Part shown: positions 1 through 7,078 of the stretch, piece by piece
How positions within the stretch are numbered: the stretch's first letter is position 1
How the letters are laid out: each line of letters starts with the position of its first letter
Position numbers and translations under genes: made by a program
Notes under the pieces: generated by a model
The model's input: only the letters and a program-made list of their open reading frames with translations
What the model was told of the DNA's origin: nothing
Database searches by the model: none
Origin: an uncultured Ruminococcus sp.
Lineage (GTDB): Bacteria; Bacillota_A; Clostridia; Oscillospirales; Ruminococcaceae
DNA: 7,666 bases
Direction of reading: 5' to 3'
Assembly (NCBI GenBank): GCA_937880065.1
Contig: CALFMA010000216.1
Span: 1 to 7,666, forward strand

Positions 1-1888
1 CCGAACTATCAATTATAAGCTCATAGTTACTTTCATCGCCCCATTCAAGCCCTGAAATATTCTTGTAGTACATCGCCCTCGCCTTGTCGGAACGGGCGAT
101 GTTCTGTTCTGCCTCCTCACGGGTGTCGCCGTAGACCTCCATCACTCTGCCGATACGGTATTCCTTCGGTGCGTGAATGAAAACACGGACTACATTCGGG
201 TTATCCTTCAGCACATAGTCCGCCGCTCTGCCGACTATTACACAGCTGCCTTGCTCAGCAATCTTCTCAATGATTTTCTTCTGTGCAATGATCGCCTGAT
301 GCACAACGATATTACTCAGATACAGCTCGTGCATCAGCTGCGGTGCGTTCTTGTTGAGGTCGGAGATGAACTCTCTGTCAAGTCCGCTTTCCTGTGCAGC
401 AAGGGCAGTAACTTCCTTATAGTAAAAAGGTATTCCAAGCCTTTCAGCCACAAGTCTGCCAATTTCCTTGCCCGATGAGCCATGTTGTCTTGCTATGGTG
501 ATGATAACACCCTGCTTTGACTTCTGCAATACAGCGTTCGGATGTTCCTTTGACTTTTTGGTAAGATACGGATTTCTGAAAAATTGTCTGCTCATAAAAA
601 AGCCGATTACTGACACGATTCCGTCCGTCACAGGATAAGTAAGCCAGAAATACTGCAAGCCAAAGCGTGAAAACAGATACGCCAGCGGCACGAACAGGAA
701 TACCGTTCTGATGATTGTCAGTAATGAGCTTTTAAAGCTTGCTCCCACCGCTTGAAACAGTACGGGATATGTAAGAGATGTCACCAATGGAATAAAGCTG
801 ATACCGATGATGCGGAATGCAGTGATGCCTATTCGTATAACTTCCTCGTCAGATGAGAAAAATCTCAGCATTGGCTCTGGAATAATCGCAAAGCACAGCG
901 TTCCGAGGAACATCAGCACACAACCGAAAAGTATCGCTGTGTTCAGCGTTTTTTTACAGCGTTCAGTGTTCCTTGCGGCATAGTTGAAGCTGATGACAGG
1001 CACGATACAGGTCTGCATAGCACCAAGCGGAATGAAGAAGAACGTCTGCCACTTATAGTAAAGCCCCAGCACCGTTACAGCGGCATCGGAGAAGGTGGCA
1101 AGTATCATATTCAGTCCGAAAATATACAGCGTATACGCCGACTGCATAAGGATATTCGGAAGACCCAGACGGAATATCTTACCCACATAATGCGGATATT
1201 TTCTGATTGACGGCGACCTGTAAAAGCCTTTTTTCATCACCACAAGTGCCGCCACAATCTGTCCTGCGACAGTTGCTGCCGCCGCACCTGCGATTCCCAT
1301 TTCAGGAAGTCCGAACATCCCGAAAATCAGCAATGGGTCAAGTATAATATTCGTCACCGCACCGAGTATCTGTGCGAGCATAGGAGTTTTCATATCTCCT
1401 CGTGCCTGTAAAATTTTCGTCCAGATACTCTCTAAAAACAAGCCGAAGCTGAACACGCAGACGATCCTGCCGTAAGTGATAACATCGGCTATGACCTCGG
1501 GAGAGTCGGTCTGTAACCTTGCGTAAAGCGGCATTATCGCATAACACACAGCCGCAAACACCGCCCATAGCACAACTGCAAGAGGAGTTCCCGTGCCTGC
1601 ATATTCATCTGCCTTTTCGCTCTGGGAAAGTCCCAGCTTTGCCGCCATTACAGTATTTATTCCGACGCCCGTTCCCACAGCCAATGCAATCATAAGTAAT
1701 TGCAGAGGATAGACTATAGAAAGAGCAGTCAGTCCCGATTCAGAGTACCGTCCCACAAACACGCTGTCGATAATGTTGTAAAGTGCCTGAATAAGCTGTG
1801 CGAGCATGACAGGCGGTGCCATTTTAAAAAGAATTCTGCTTATCTTTTCCGTGCCGAAATAATCGCTGTGCTGTCTGATATTATCCAT
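1..1888 (-). CDS. MATE-family efflux transporter fused to a cytidylate kinase-like domain (3' end beyond window)
   Basis: The minus strand is open without a stop from the ATG at 1888 to the left edge, 629 complete codons. Residues about 12-445 are a MATE (MOP superfamily) antiporter: it opens with the family pattern PPVMLAQLIQALYNIID and VFVGR, followed by many hydrophobic segments, so it should sit in the cytoplasmic membrane and export drugs or other cationic compounds in exchange for Na+ or H+. After a charged linker, residues about 457-629 match cytidylate kinase-like proteins: an ATP-binding loop near 468-474 (QHGSSGK), the segment IPFYYKE, and VIVGRAADYV around 550-559. The reaction of this domain is not known to me; nucleotide sensing or phosphorylation is a guess. 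Its start overlaps the stop of the MarR gene by one base and has a strong ribosome binding site, so the two are translationally coupled. Only a short C-terminal piece is probably missing. The fusion is clear; the substrate is unknown. Confidence 0.9.
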   Translation of the reverse strand, partial: MDNIRQHSDYFGTEKISRILFKMAPPVMLAQLIQALYNIIDSVFVGRYSESGLTALSIVYPLQLLMIALAVGTGVGINTVMAAKLGLSQSEKADEYAGTGTPLAVVLWAVFAAVCYAIMPLYARLQTDSPEVIADVITYGRIVCVFSFGLFLESIWTKILQARGDMKTPMLAQILGAVTNIILDPLLIFGMFGLPEMGIAGAAAATVAGQIVAALVVMKKGFYRSPSIRKYPHYVGKIFRLGLPNILMQSAYTLYIFGLNMILATFSDAAVTVLGLYYKWQTFFFIPLGAMQTCIVPVISFNYAARNTERCKKTLNTAILFGCVLMFLGTLCFAIIPEPMLRFFSSDEEVIRIGITAFRIIGISFIPLVTSLTYPVLFQAVGASFKSSLLTIIRTVFLFVPLAYLFSRFGLQYFWLTYPVTDGIVSVIGFFMSRQFFRNPYLTKKSKEHPNAVLQKSKQGVIITIARQHGSSGKEIGRLVAERLGIPFYYKEVTALAAQESGLDREFISDLNKNAPQLMHELYLSNIVVHQAIIAQKKIIEKIAEQGSCVIVGRAADYVLKDNPNVVRVFIHAPKEYRIGRVMEVYGDTREEAEQNIARSDKARAMYYKNISGLEWGDESNYELIIDSS

Positions 1889-2334
1889 TACACTTCCTCC
1901 TCGGCAAGTGCCTTGTTCAGCACATTATCATATTCACGGACAAGCTCTGTCATACGTCTGATTTTTTCATATCCCATTTCAGCAACCGCTTTTTCCTCAA
2001 CTGCGTTAATGGAAGCAAGCAAAGGCTTTGCGTACTTCGTTCCCTTGTCGGTGAAGATATAAGCCTTTTCACGTCCTGTGCTGTTTTCGGGCGAGTCGCA
2101 GAGATAGCCGTTTTTCAGCATACCACTTATTACATTGTTGATAGTCTGTTTCGGGAGAAGATAGCTGTCACATATCATTTTCTGTGTGCAGTAGCCATTA
2201 TCACGGATTGTGTATAATACAAGCATTTCGTTGTAGCTGATACCATGCTTCTTAGACCATGCGGAATACACCCCACGGAACTTGATGATTGCACGATTCA
2301 CGTCGTTTAAAAGCTGATGAGTTTTCTTATTCAT
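1888..2334 (-). CDS. MarR-family winged helix-turn-helix transcriptional regulator
   Basis: A 148-residue protein, normal for MarR repressors, which bind palindromic operators as dimers. Residues about 33-96 form the winged helix: GISYNEMLVLYTI leads into the helix-turn-helix, PKQTINNVISGMLKNG (61-76) is the likely recognition helix, and STGREKAYIFTDKG (85-98) is the wing with its usual basic residues. Flanking helices at 1-30 and 100-145 would make the dimer interface. I chose the ATG at 2334 because GGAGG lies five bases upstream. An in-frame ATG at 2346 lies within the operator, and the most upstream ATG at 2415 lies before the promoter. It shares a promoter with the MATE gene and has a palindrome over the start of transcription, so it probably represses its own operon until a ligand, perhaps a transported compound, releases it. 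The ligand cannot be read from the sequence. Confidence 0.92.
   Translation of the reverse strand: MNKKTHQLLNDVNRAIIKFRGVYSAWSKKHGISYNEMLVLYTIRDNGYCTQKMICDSYLLPKQTINNVISGMLKNGYLCDSPENSTGREKAYIFTDKGTKYAKPLLASINAVEEKAVAEMGYEKIRRMTELVREYDNVLNKALAEEEV
1896..1901 (-). promoter_or_regulatory. Ribosome binding site of the MATE-kinase gene
   Basis: AGGAGG on the minus strand, inside the last codons of the MarR gene, seven bases before the ATG at 1888. It fixes the transporter start and makes coupled translation with the upstream repressor gene likely. Confidence 0.8.
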
Positions 2335-2339
2335 GTTCG

Positions 2340-2344
2340 CCTCC
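2340..2344 (-). promoter_or_regulatory. Ribosome binding site of the marR gene
   Basis: GGAGG on the minus strand, five bases before the ATG at 2334. It decides between this start and the in-frame ATGs further upstream at 2346 and 2415. Confidence 0.8.
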
Positions 2345-2364
2345 ATAGTCCCATTTGGGACTAT
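2345..2364. promoter_or_regulatory. Probable MarR operator palindrome
   Basis: ATAGTCCCA and TGGGACTAT form a perfect 9-bp inverted repeat around a 2-base TT centre. It lies just downstream of the -10 box of the minus-strand promoter and covers the expected transcription start (about 2361). Size, symmetry and position are those of a MarR-family operator, so autorepression of marR-MATE is the likely function. Binding by this particular protein is inferred. Confidence 0.8.
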
Positions 2365-2367
2365 ATT

Positions 2368-2396
2368 ATTATAGCACATTATGAGAAATATGTCAA
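2368..2396 (-). promoter_or_regulatory. Sigma-A-type promoter of the marR-MATE operon
   Basis: On the minus strand TTGACA (2396-2391) and TATAAT (2373-2368) are both perfect consensus hexamers separated by exactly 17 bases. Predicted transcription start is near 2361, leaving a leader of roughly 27 bases before the marR ATG. Such a strong promoter fits an operon kept silent by a repressor. Confidence 0.9.
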
Positions 2397-2700
2397 TAGC
2401 GTGGGTGACATACATTATATGTAAAGCCCGAAAACCAGGCTTGTGGTTAAATGTTTACGACGTTCCATTTTGTTGTGTGATATGTTCGGTCAATAGTAAA
2501 GGCGTACACACATAATGAAATGGGACTTCATCATCCCTTTCTCACCAATTTTGGCAAAGCCATAACCGCAAAGCTCATCATGCTGATAGAGATTTGTCGA
2601 CTGCTCGCTCTTATCCACCCTCCCCTACTCCTGTCAATGAACTGGTGCTTAACAACGGGGAATTTGTTGTTATGGTTAATATTTAGACTCAAATGCAAAA
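2397..2700. other. Intergenic stretch without a supported gene; possible relic
   Basis: I find no gene here that I can support. An open plus-strand frame runs from 2519 to a TAG at 2684-2686 (about 55 codons) and ends in a protein-like stretch, VNELVLNNGEFVVMVNI, but it has no ATG near its beginning, no ribosome binding site and stop codons immediately upstream. An ATG at 2515 in another frame gives only 16 codons. A third frame from 2520 is open for 67 codons but runs into the terminator hairpin. The segment is less AT-rich than the DNA to its right and could be the tail of a lost gene that used the terminator at 2701. Confidence 0.35.
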
Positions 2701-2738
2701 AATCCTGTCTCGGCTTTGGCTGAGGCAGGATTATTTTT
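2701..2738 (+). terminator. Strong rho-independent terminator, probably bidirectional
   Basis: AATCCTGTCTCGGC and GCTGAGGCAGGATT pair into a 14-bp stem (two of the pairs are G-T) around a TTTG loop, followed on the plus strand by ATTTTTT. On the minus strand the same stem is followed by a run of six T (complement of 2697-2702), so it can stop transcription both ways. No gene that it would obviously serve remains upstream; it now insulates the two divergent operons. Confidence 0.85.
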
Positions 2739-2822
2739 TCTGCTCAGCATATTACCTTCACAGCATAATTGTATACTGTCCATTATACACGTTTTCACTT
2801 TTACAATTCATAGTACTAAATT

Positions 2823-2839
2823 AAAATCAATTTTCAAAT
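2823..2839 (+). repeat. 17-nt direct repeat, copy 1
   Basis: AAAATCAATTTTCAAAT, identical to the sequence at 2953-2969, start to start 130 bases apart. It lies in the untranslated region upstream of the helicase promoter. Function unknown; low sequence complexity makes a chance origin possible. Confidence 0.6.
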
Positions 2840-2952
2840 AACAAATAAGTTGAGGCAGAACAAATATCTATGTTGCACTACATAAAAGCAATTCAAGGTA
2901 GTCCTATATAGTAAAGATATGCAGACGATTTTAAGATCAGAAAGCGTTTAAC

Positions 2953-2969
2953 AAAATCAATTTTCAAAT
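2953..2969 (+). repeat. 17-nt direct repeat, copy 2
   Basis: Second exact copy of AAAATCAATTTTCAAAT. The DNA between the copies has no gene and no sign of transposon ends. Two copies are too few for a CRISPR array or an iteron cluster. Confidence 0.6.
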
Positions 2970-3058
2970 CTTCCAAAATTTTTACACAACTAAGAAAAAT
3001 TTAAAACATAAGAAACCTTTGTGAGTATACATAAAACCAATCCTTTTGTATGGCATTT

Positions 3059-3074
3059 CTGAAAATTTTTTCAG
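3059..3074. repeat. Short AT-rich palindrome
   Basis: CTGAAAA and TTTTCAG flank a TT centre (7-bp arms). It lies about 85 bases upstream of the helicase -35 box. It could be a protein-binding site, but nothing in the window ties it to a regulator. Confidence 0.35.
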
Positions 3075-3152
3075 GATAGAGATAAATATATATCAATATG
3101 TATATCCACAGATTTCCTTCATATCAGAAATACACACTAAATTTTATAGTTT

Positions 3153-3170
3153 CTGTCTTGAAAAAGACAG
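3153..3170. promoter_or_regulatory. Inverted repeat overlapping the -35 box of the helicase operon (candidate operator)
   Basis: CTGTCTT and AAGACAG form a perfect 7-bp inverted repeat with a GAAA centre. It encloses the whole -35 hexamer (3158-3163), where a bound repressor would block RNA polymerase. It is upstream of the transcription start, so a transcript hairpin is not expected. No cognate regulator is seen in the window; the MarR palindrome at 2345 has a different sequence. Confidence 0.5.
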
Positions 3171-3186
3171 TGCATTGTGCTATAAT
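3158..3186 (+). promoter_or_regulatory. Sigma-A-type promoter of the helicase-methyltransferase operon
   Basis: TTGAAA (3158-3163), a 17-base spacer and a perfect TATAAT (3181-3186). Predicted transcription start is near 3193, giving a leader of about 60 bases before the ATG at 3256. The -35 hexamer sits inside an inverted repeat, so expression may be controlled. Confidence 0.8.
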
Positions 3187-3243
3187 ATATAGTATATATC
3201 TCTATGTTCATGTAATGTATATAAACAAATCAAATAATTAAGC

Positions 3244-3248
3244 GAGGG
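3244..3248 (+). promoter_or_regulatory. Ribosome binding site of the helicase gene
   Basis: GAGGG seven bases before the ATG at 3256; it supports that start codon. Confidence 0.7.
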
Positions 3249-3255
3249 CAAAACT

Positions 3256-6087
3256 ATGATAGAGTACGCTCCTGGAATGAGACTTATCATTCGTGATGAA
3301 GAATGGATGGTAAAGAAAATAGATACAAACGAAATTGGTGAAAAGGCTTTAAACTGCATTGGTATTTCGTCTTTAGTTAAAGATAAAGAGGCAATTTTTC
3401 TGACTGACCTTGAGAGGATTGAAACTGTTGATCCTACTAAAATCAAGCTTGTCAAAGACGAATCACCCAAATACACAAAATCACTTTTATACCTTGAAAG
3501 CCAGTGGAGGCAAAAGAACCCTACCGATAAAAATATACATATCGGTCATAGAGCTGCTATGGATTTGATGCCATTTCAGCTTGAACCGACTAAGATTTCC
3601 TTGAACCGTACTCGTTGCAGAATACTTGTAGCTGATACAGTCGGACTCGGCAAAACCCTTGAGGCTGGAATACTTATGTCTGAACTTATTATCCGTGGCA
3701 AAGGCAAGAGAATACTTGTTGTCACCTCTAAAAGCATGATGACACAGTTCCAAAAAGAAATGTGGAATCGCTTTACAATTCCGCTTGTACGTCTGGATTC
3801 GCATAAAATACAGAAGATCAGAGCGTCTCTCCCATCAAATTATAACCCATTCTTCTACTATGATAAGGTTATTGTCTCTATTGATACGATCAAGCGAGAT
3901 GTAGAATATCGTACACATCTTGAAAAAGCTTATTGGGACATTATCGTGATTGATGAAGCTCAAAGTGTTGCAGAACGTGGCAACAGAGATTCTCAACGCT
4001 CAAGACTTGCAAATATACTTAAAGATCGCTCTGATACGATGATAATGCTTTCTGCAACTCCGCATGACGGACGTGCTAAGAGCTTTGCGTCTCTTATGAA
4101 TATGCTTGATCCTACTGCAATAGCAAATCCCGAAGAATACACTAAGGACGAAATAAAGGGATTGTGTATCAGAAGATTCAAAAAAGACGTTAAGGATCAA
4201 ATGGGTGGTAAGTATCTTGAAAGAGCGGTAAACCTTGTAAGTTGCGAAGCAAGTCCGAAGGAAGAAGTTGTCTTTGACATTTTTGCTCAAATGCAGCTTG
4301 ATATGGATGCCAGCAAATCGAAAGGAACAGGTCAATTATTCAAGACCTCACTTGAAAAATCACTCTTTTCGAGCCCGAAAGCCTGCCTGAAAAGCGTAGA
4401 GGAGAGACTCAAGAAGCTCCGTAACAAATATCCTGACGGTGGAATCAAGGATATTGCTTTGCTTGAAGAACTCAGGGATGCTCTTGCATTGATAGAACCA
4501 CACGATTTTTCAAGGTATACTAAGCTACTTGAACTGCTCAGAAGCAGCGAATACAACTGGAACCCGAAAACTGTTGATGACCGTATAGTTATTTTCACCG
4601 AGCGTATCGAAACAATGAAGTTCCTTGCAAAGCAGCTCAGAGAAGATCTGCACATGAGCGACAAGCAAGTTGTGGAGATTTCAGGCGGTATGACAGATAT
4701 GGAACAGCAGCGTGTTGTTGAGGAGTTTGACAGAACAGAAGCTCCTGTAAGAATACTTGTCGCTTCGGACGTTGCATCGGAAGGTCTGAACCTTCATTAC
4801 CTCAGCCACCGCCTTATCCATTTTGATATTCCGTGGTCACTCATGGTGTTCCAGCAGAGAAATGGAAGAATTGACCGTTACGGTCAGGAGAAACGTCCTG
4901 ATATTCGCTATATGCTGATTTCAAGCAAAAATGAACGAATCAAGGGCGATATGCGAATTATCCGAATCCTTGTTGAGAAAGAAGAACAGGCATTCAAGAA
5001 TATTGGTGATCCTACGCTCCTGCTCGGCAAATTCAACATTGAGGACGAGGAGCTTGTTATAAGTGAAACCATTGAGAATGGCTCAGATGCAGTAGCCTTT
5101 GAGGAATCTCTGCATGACGAAGAAAGCGAGTTTGATCCTCTGGACTTCCTGCTTAATGAGGCGTCTATGGAAGAAACAGTTTCAGCAGTCAACGATACTG
5201 TTGAGGACGAAACACTTTTCACAGACAAGCATTATCTTATCAAGGCGTTATCGTACATCAATAAGGACGAACAGCACCCGCTGAGACAGCTAAGTGAAAT
5301 ATCCGGTGTAGACGTTATGCTTACAGATGATATGCGCCGCAGATTATCTGCTGTTATACCCGAAGAAGCTATGCCATCAGGTGAAATTCTCAGGCTCAGC
5401 GATGATAAGACCTACATAATGCAGGAAATGCGTAAGAGTATGCAGAATTCAATCGACAATGCTGCCTGGCCCGATGCTCAGTATCTATGGGCAATTCACC
5501 CGGTTATCAGCTGGTTGAACGATAAGACCGGCTTGCTTGTCGGCAGAGGTGAATCTCCTGTGATCGGAGTCAAGAACTTTATGCAGTCAAATGAAAGCAT
5601 TTTCATTGTTGAAGGCAGTATGCCGAATGAACGCTCGGCAGCTCTTGTTGACGAACTCTTTGGCATAAGATATGTTGACGGTAAATTTGTCGAGTTTCTT
5701 AATATAAATGCGGTAGTAAACAAGACAAAGATCAATTCTGAACTTCTTGCTAACGAGCAGAATGTCACCGACGAAATGATTTCTGCATTAAGCGGACAGC
5801 TTGAAGATGTTGTAGCTAAGGCAAAGGAAAAACTTGCTGAGAGCTACCGTAAGTATAAAGAAGCCACTGATCCGCTGATCGATGCAGAAGTAGATAAGCT
5901 GGCAGAGCTTGAAGAAAAGCACAGGGATTATCAGCTCTCTCTGTTTACTGATGAACGTCGTAAGAGTGAAGCAGAACGCAGAGTCGATGAATTATTTGAC
6001 AACTTCACAAAATGGGTAAAAGAAACACTTGATATAAGAAATAATCCTTATATCAGAATTATAACAGTTCTGACAGGAGTAGAATAA
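3256..6087 (+). CDS. SNF2/superfamily 2 helicase, DISARM DrmD-like
   Basis: A complete 943-residue ATP-dependent DNA translocase or helicase. An N-terminal SH3-like segment (about 1-65, starting APGMRLIIRDEEW) precedes the two RecA-like lobes. Motifs seen: FQLEP at 107-111, Walker A DTVGLGKT (127-134, Lys133), motif Ia RILVVTSKS (152-160), Walker B with a DEAQ box (233-236), motif III LSATPHDGR (265-273), motif IV RIVIFTER (443-450), motif V ILVASDVASEGLNL (500-513) and motif VI QQRNGRIDRYGQ (533-544), with arginine fingers. A helical insertion at about 335-430 and a 350-residue C-terminal part follow, with a charged coiled-coil-like stretch at about 845-925. Family resemblance (PGMR-IRDEEW, MPFQLEP, PFFYYDKVIVSIDTIK) is to DrmD of class 1 DISARM anti-phage systems. 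The next gene, a DrmMI-like methyltransferase one base downstream, fits that. All catalytic motifs are intact. The helicase call is certain; the DISARM assignment is from memory of the family and needs drmA/drmB downstream. Confidence 0.88.
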   Translation: MIEYAPGMRLIIRDEEWMVKKIDTNEIGEKALNCIGISSLVKDKEAIFLTDLERIETVDPTKIKLVKDESPKYTKSLLYLESQWRQKNPTDKNIHIGHRAAMDLMPFQLEPTKISLNRTRCRILVADTVGLGKTLEAGILMSELIIRGKGKRILVVTSKSMMTQFQKEMWNRFTIPLVRLDSHKIQKIRASLPSNYNPFFYYDKVIVSIDTIKRDVEYRTHLEKAYWDIIVIDEAQSVAERGNRDSQRSRLANILKDRSDTMIMLSATPHDGRAKSFASLMNMLDPTAIANPEEYTKDEIKGLCIRRFKKDVKDQMGGKYLERAVNLVSCEASPKEEVVFDIFAQMQLDMDASKSKGTGQLFKTSLEKSLFSSPKACLKSVEERLKKLRNKYPDGGIKDIALLEELRDALALIEPHDFSRYTKLLELLRSSEYNWNPKTVDDRIVIFTERIETMKFLAKQLREDLHMSDKQVVEISGGMTDMEQQRVVEEFDRTEAPVRILVASDVASEGLNLHYLSHRLIHFDIPWSLMVFQQRNGRIDRYGQEKRPDIRYMLISSKNERIKGDMRIIRILVEKEEQAFKNIGDPTLLLGKFNIEDEELVISETIENGSDAVAFEESLHDEESEFDPLDFLLNEASMEETVSAVNDTVEDETLFTDKHYLIKALSYINKDEQHPLRQLSEISGVDVMLTDDMRRRLSAVIPEEAMPSGEILRLSDDKTYIMQEMRKSMQNSIDNAAWPDAQYLWAIHPVISWLNDKTGLLVGRGESPVIGVKNFMQSNESIFIVEGSMPNERSAALVDELFGIRYVDGKFVEFLNINAVVNKTKINSELLANEQNVTDEMISALSGQLEDVVAKAKEKLAESYRKYKEATDPLIDAEVDKLAELEEKHRDYQLSLFTDERRKSEAERRVDELFDNFTKWVKETLDIRNNPYIRIITVLTGVE
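6075..6079 (+). promoter_or_regulatory. Ribosome binding site of the methyltransferase gene
   Basis: AGGAG within the last codons of the helicase gene, nine bases before the ATG at 6089. Only one base separates the helicase TAA (6085-6087) from this ATG, so the genes are co-transcribed and probably translationally coupled. Confidence 0.75.
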
Positions 6088-6088
6088 C

Positions 6089-7078
6089 ATGAGTATAAAT
6101 CTGACCGGTATAGAAAACCGTAACGAATATTATACCAATCACTATTTCTCCACAATGTTTGAGGATGGAGCAAGTGAACGTATAAAACAGTGGACGGAAG
6201 AATCCAAGAACCAAGAAACGAAAACTCCGTGGGCAATGCTCCGTGAAAATACAAAACAGTACTATCCGATACATGACAGGTATGACCGTGGACAGCCACA
6301 TCTTACCACAGCAAACAATATCATCAGTATGGCTGCACAGTACCTTGAATCAATGGGATATGGTACTGTTAATTCTGTCACCATTAATGTAGATGACGAG
6401 TTTGAAGTACCTGTATTTCATGAGGAAATCAAGTCAAATAAAGCCCCTATACTCTGGGCTGTCCTCGCTTATTCAAGAGATAAGGACAGCGGTATCATGG
6501 AAAACAGCATCCTTGATTTTAATGCTGTAAACAATGATGAGCTTATGATGACTGAGGATAATATAGAAGCTATTGCTACAAAGCTTTTGTTCCATACAGC
6601 AGAGCCACCTCGTTTCCTTATCGTTATCGGTATAGATACTATTGTGCTGATTGACAGAAACAAGTGGAACGAGAAACGCTATCTTGAATTTGACCTTCAA
6701 GAGATATTCAGCCGTCACGAAACAACGACTTTACAGGCTATGTCTGTCCTTTTACACAAGGATTCCCTCTGCCCTGCGGACGGAAACGCTCTAATTGATA
6801 CCCTAGATGTTCAGAGCCGTAAACACGCTTCAGGCGTATCACAGGATCTCAAATACGCTCTCCGTGAGAGCATTGAGATGCTCGGAAACGAAGTTATCTA
6901 TGATATGAGAAGTCAATTGACAGAGTGTGAAGGATATTCTCATTCCAAAGGTCTTTTCTCTGCAAGAAAAGCAATTATGCAGTATATGCAGAATAAAAAT
7001 GTGAATGATATTTTCGAATATAAGTGGGAGTATAAGTACGGACAGTGGTTTATTACTTTTAATAGAAGCACGTCCTGA
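6089..7078 (+). CDS. N-terminal fragment of the methyltransferase, as actually readable
   Basis: A 329-residue product starting at the ATG with the AGGAG site. It opens with RNEYYTNHYFSTMFEDGASERIKQW, a start I associate with DrmMI-like methylases. Around 107-143 (EVPVFHEEI, APILWAVLAYSRDK, GIMENSIL) and 175-228 (RFLIVIGIDTIVLIDRNKWN and YLEFDLQEIFSRHE, then LLHKDSLCP) are the strand-rich stretches of the N-terminal module. Helices at 242-275 carry RKHASGVSQDLKYALRESIE and LGNEVIYDMR. The last five residues (325-329, NRSTS) are out-of-frame filler after the shift. No methyltransferase catalytic motif is present, so alone this fragment cannot methylate DNA; whether it is stable or binds the helicase is unknown. 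Confidence 0.65.
   Translation: MSINLTGIENRNEYYTNHYFSTMFEDGASERIKQWTEESKNQETKTPWAMLRENTKQYYPIHDRYDRGQPHLTTANNIISMAAQYLESMGYGTVNSVTINVDDEFEVPVFHEEIKSNKAPILWAVLAYSRDKDSGIMENSILDFNAVNNDELMMTEDNIEAIATKLLFHTAEPPRFLIVIGIDTIVLIDRNKWNEKRYLEFDLQEIFSRHETTTLQAMSVLLHKDSLCPADGNALIDTLDVQSRKHASGVSQDLKYALRESIEMLGNEVIYDMRSQLTECEGYSHSKGLFSARKAIMQYMQNKNVNDIFEYKWEYKYGQWFITFNRSTS

Larger units (their letters stand above)
2739..3152. other. AT-rich leader region with no gene
   Basis: About 400 bases, markedly richer in A and T than the genes on either side, with no reading frame having both a plausible start and a ribosome binding site. It contains a weak 6-bp inverted repeat at 2770-2789 (TGTATA and TATACA), two copies of a 17-nt direct repeat, and a short palindrome at 3059-3074. 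It separates the terminator from the promoter of the helicase operon. Confidence 0.6.

Noticed and set aside
2346..2415. Longer N-terminus for the MarR protein from ATGs at 2415 or 2346
   Set aside because: 2415 lies upstream of the promoter and 2346 inside the operator with a very short leader; GGAGG is correctly spaced only for the ATG at 2334.
2430..2455. Small inverted repeats (AAGCC/GGCTT and AACCA/TGGTT) upstream of the marR promoter
   Set aside because: Arms of only five bases that compete with each other; no T-run or placement to suggest function.
2518..2527. AAATGGGACT as a second MarR half-operator
   Set aside because: It matches one half of the palindrome, but the other half is absent and no promoter is next to it.
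2520..2723. 67-codon plus-strand open frame as a gene
   Set aside because: No ribosome binding site, composition unlike a protein, and it runs into the terminator stem.
3180..5768. Several minus-strand open frames of 60-110 codons opposite the helicase
   Set aside because: They are shadows of the helicase coding frame, with serine-rich low-information translations and no ribosome binding sites.
7040..7066. Programmed ribosomal frameshift joining the two methyltransferase frames
   Set aside because: No slippery heptamer, no long homopolymer, no known +1 signal such as CUU-UGA and no obvious stimulatory stem; a mutation or sequence error is simpler.
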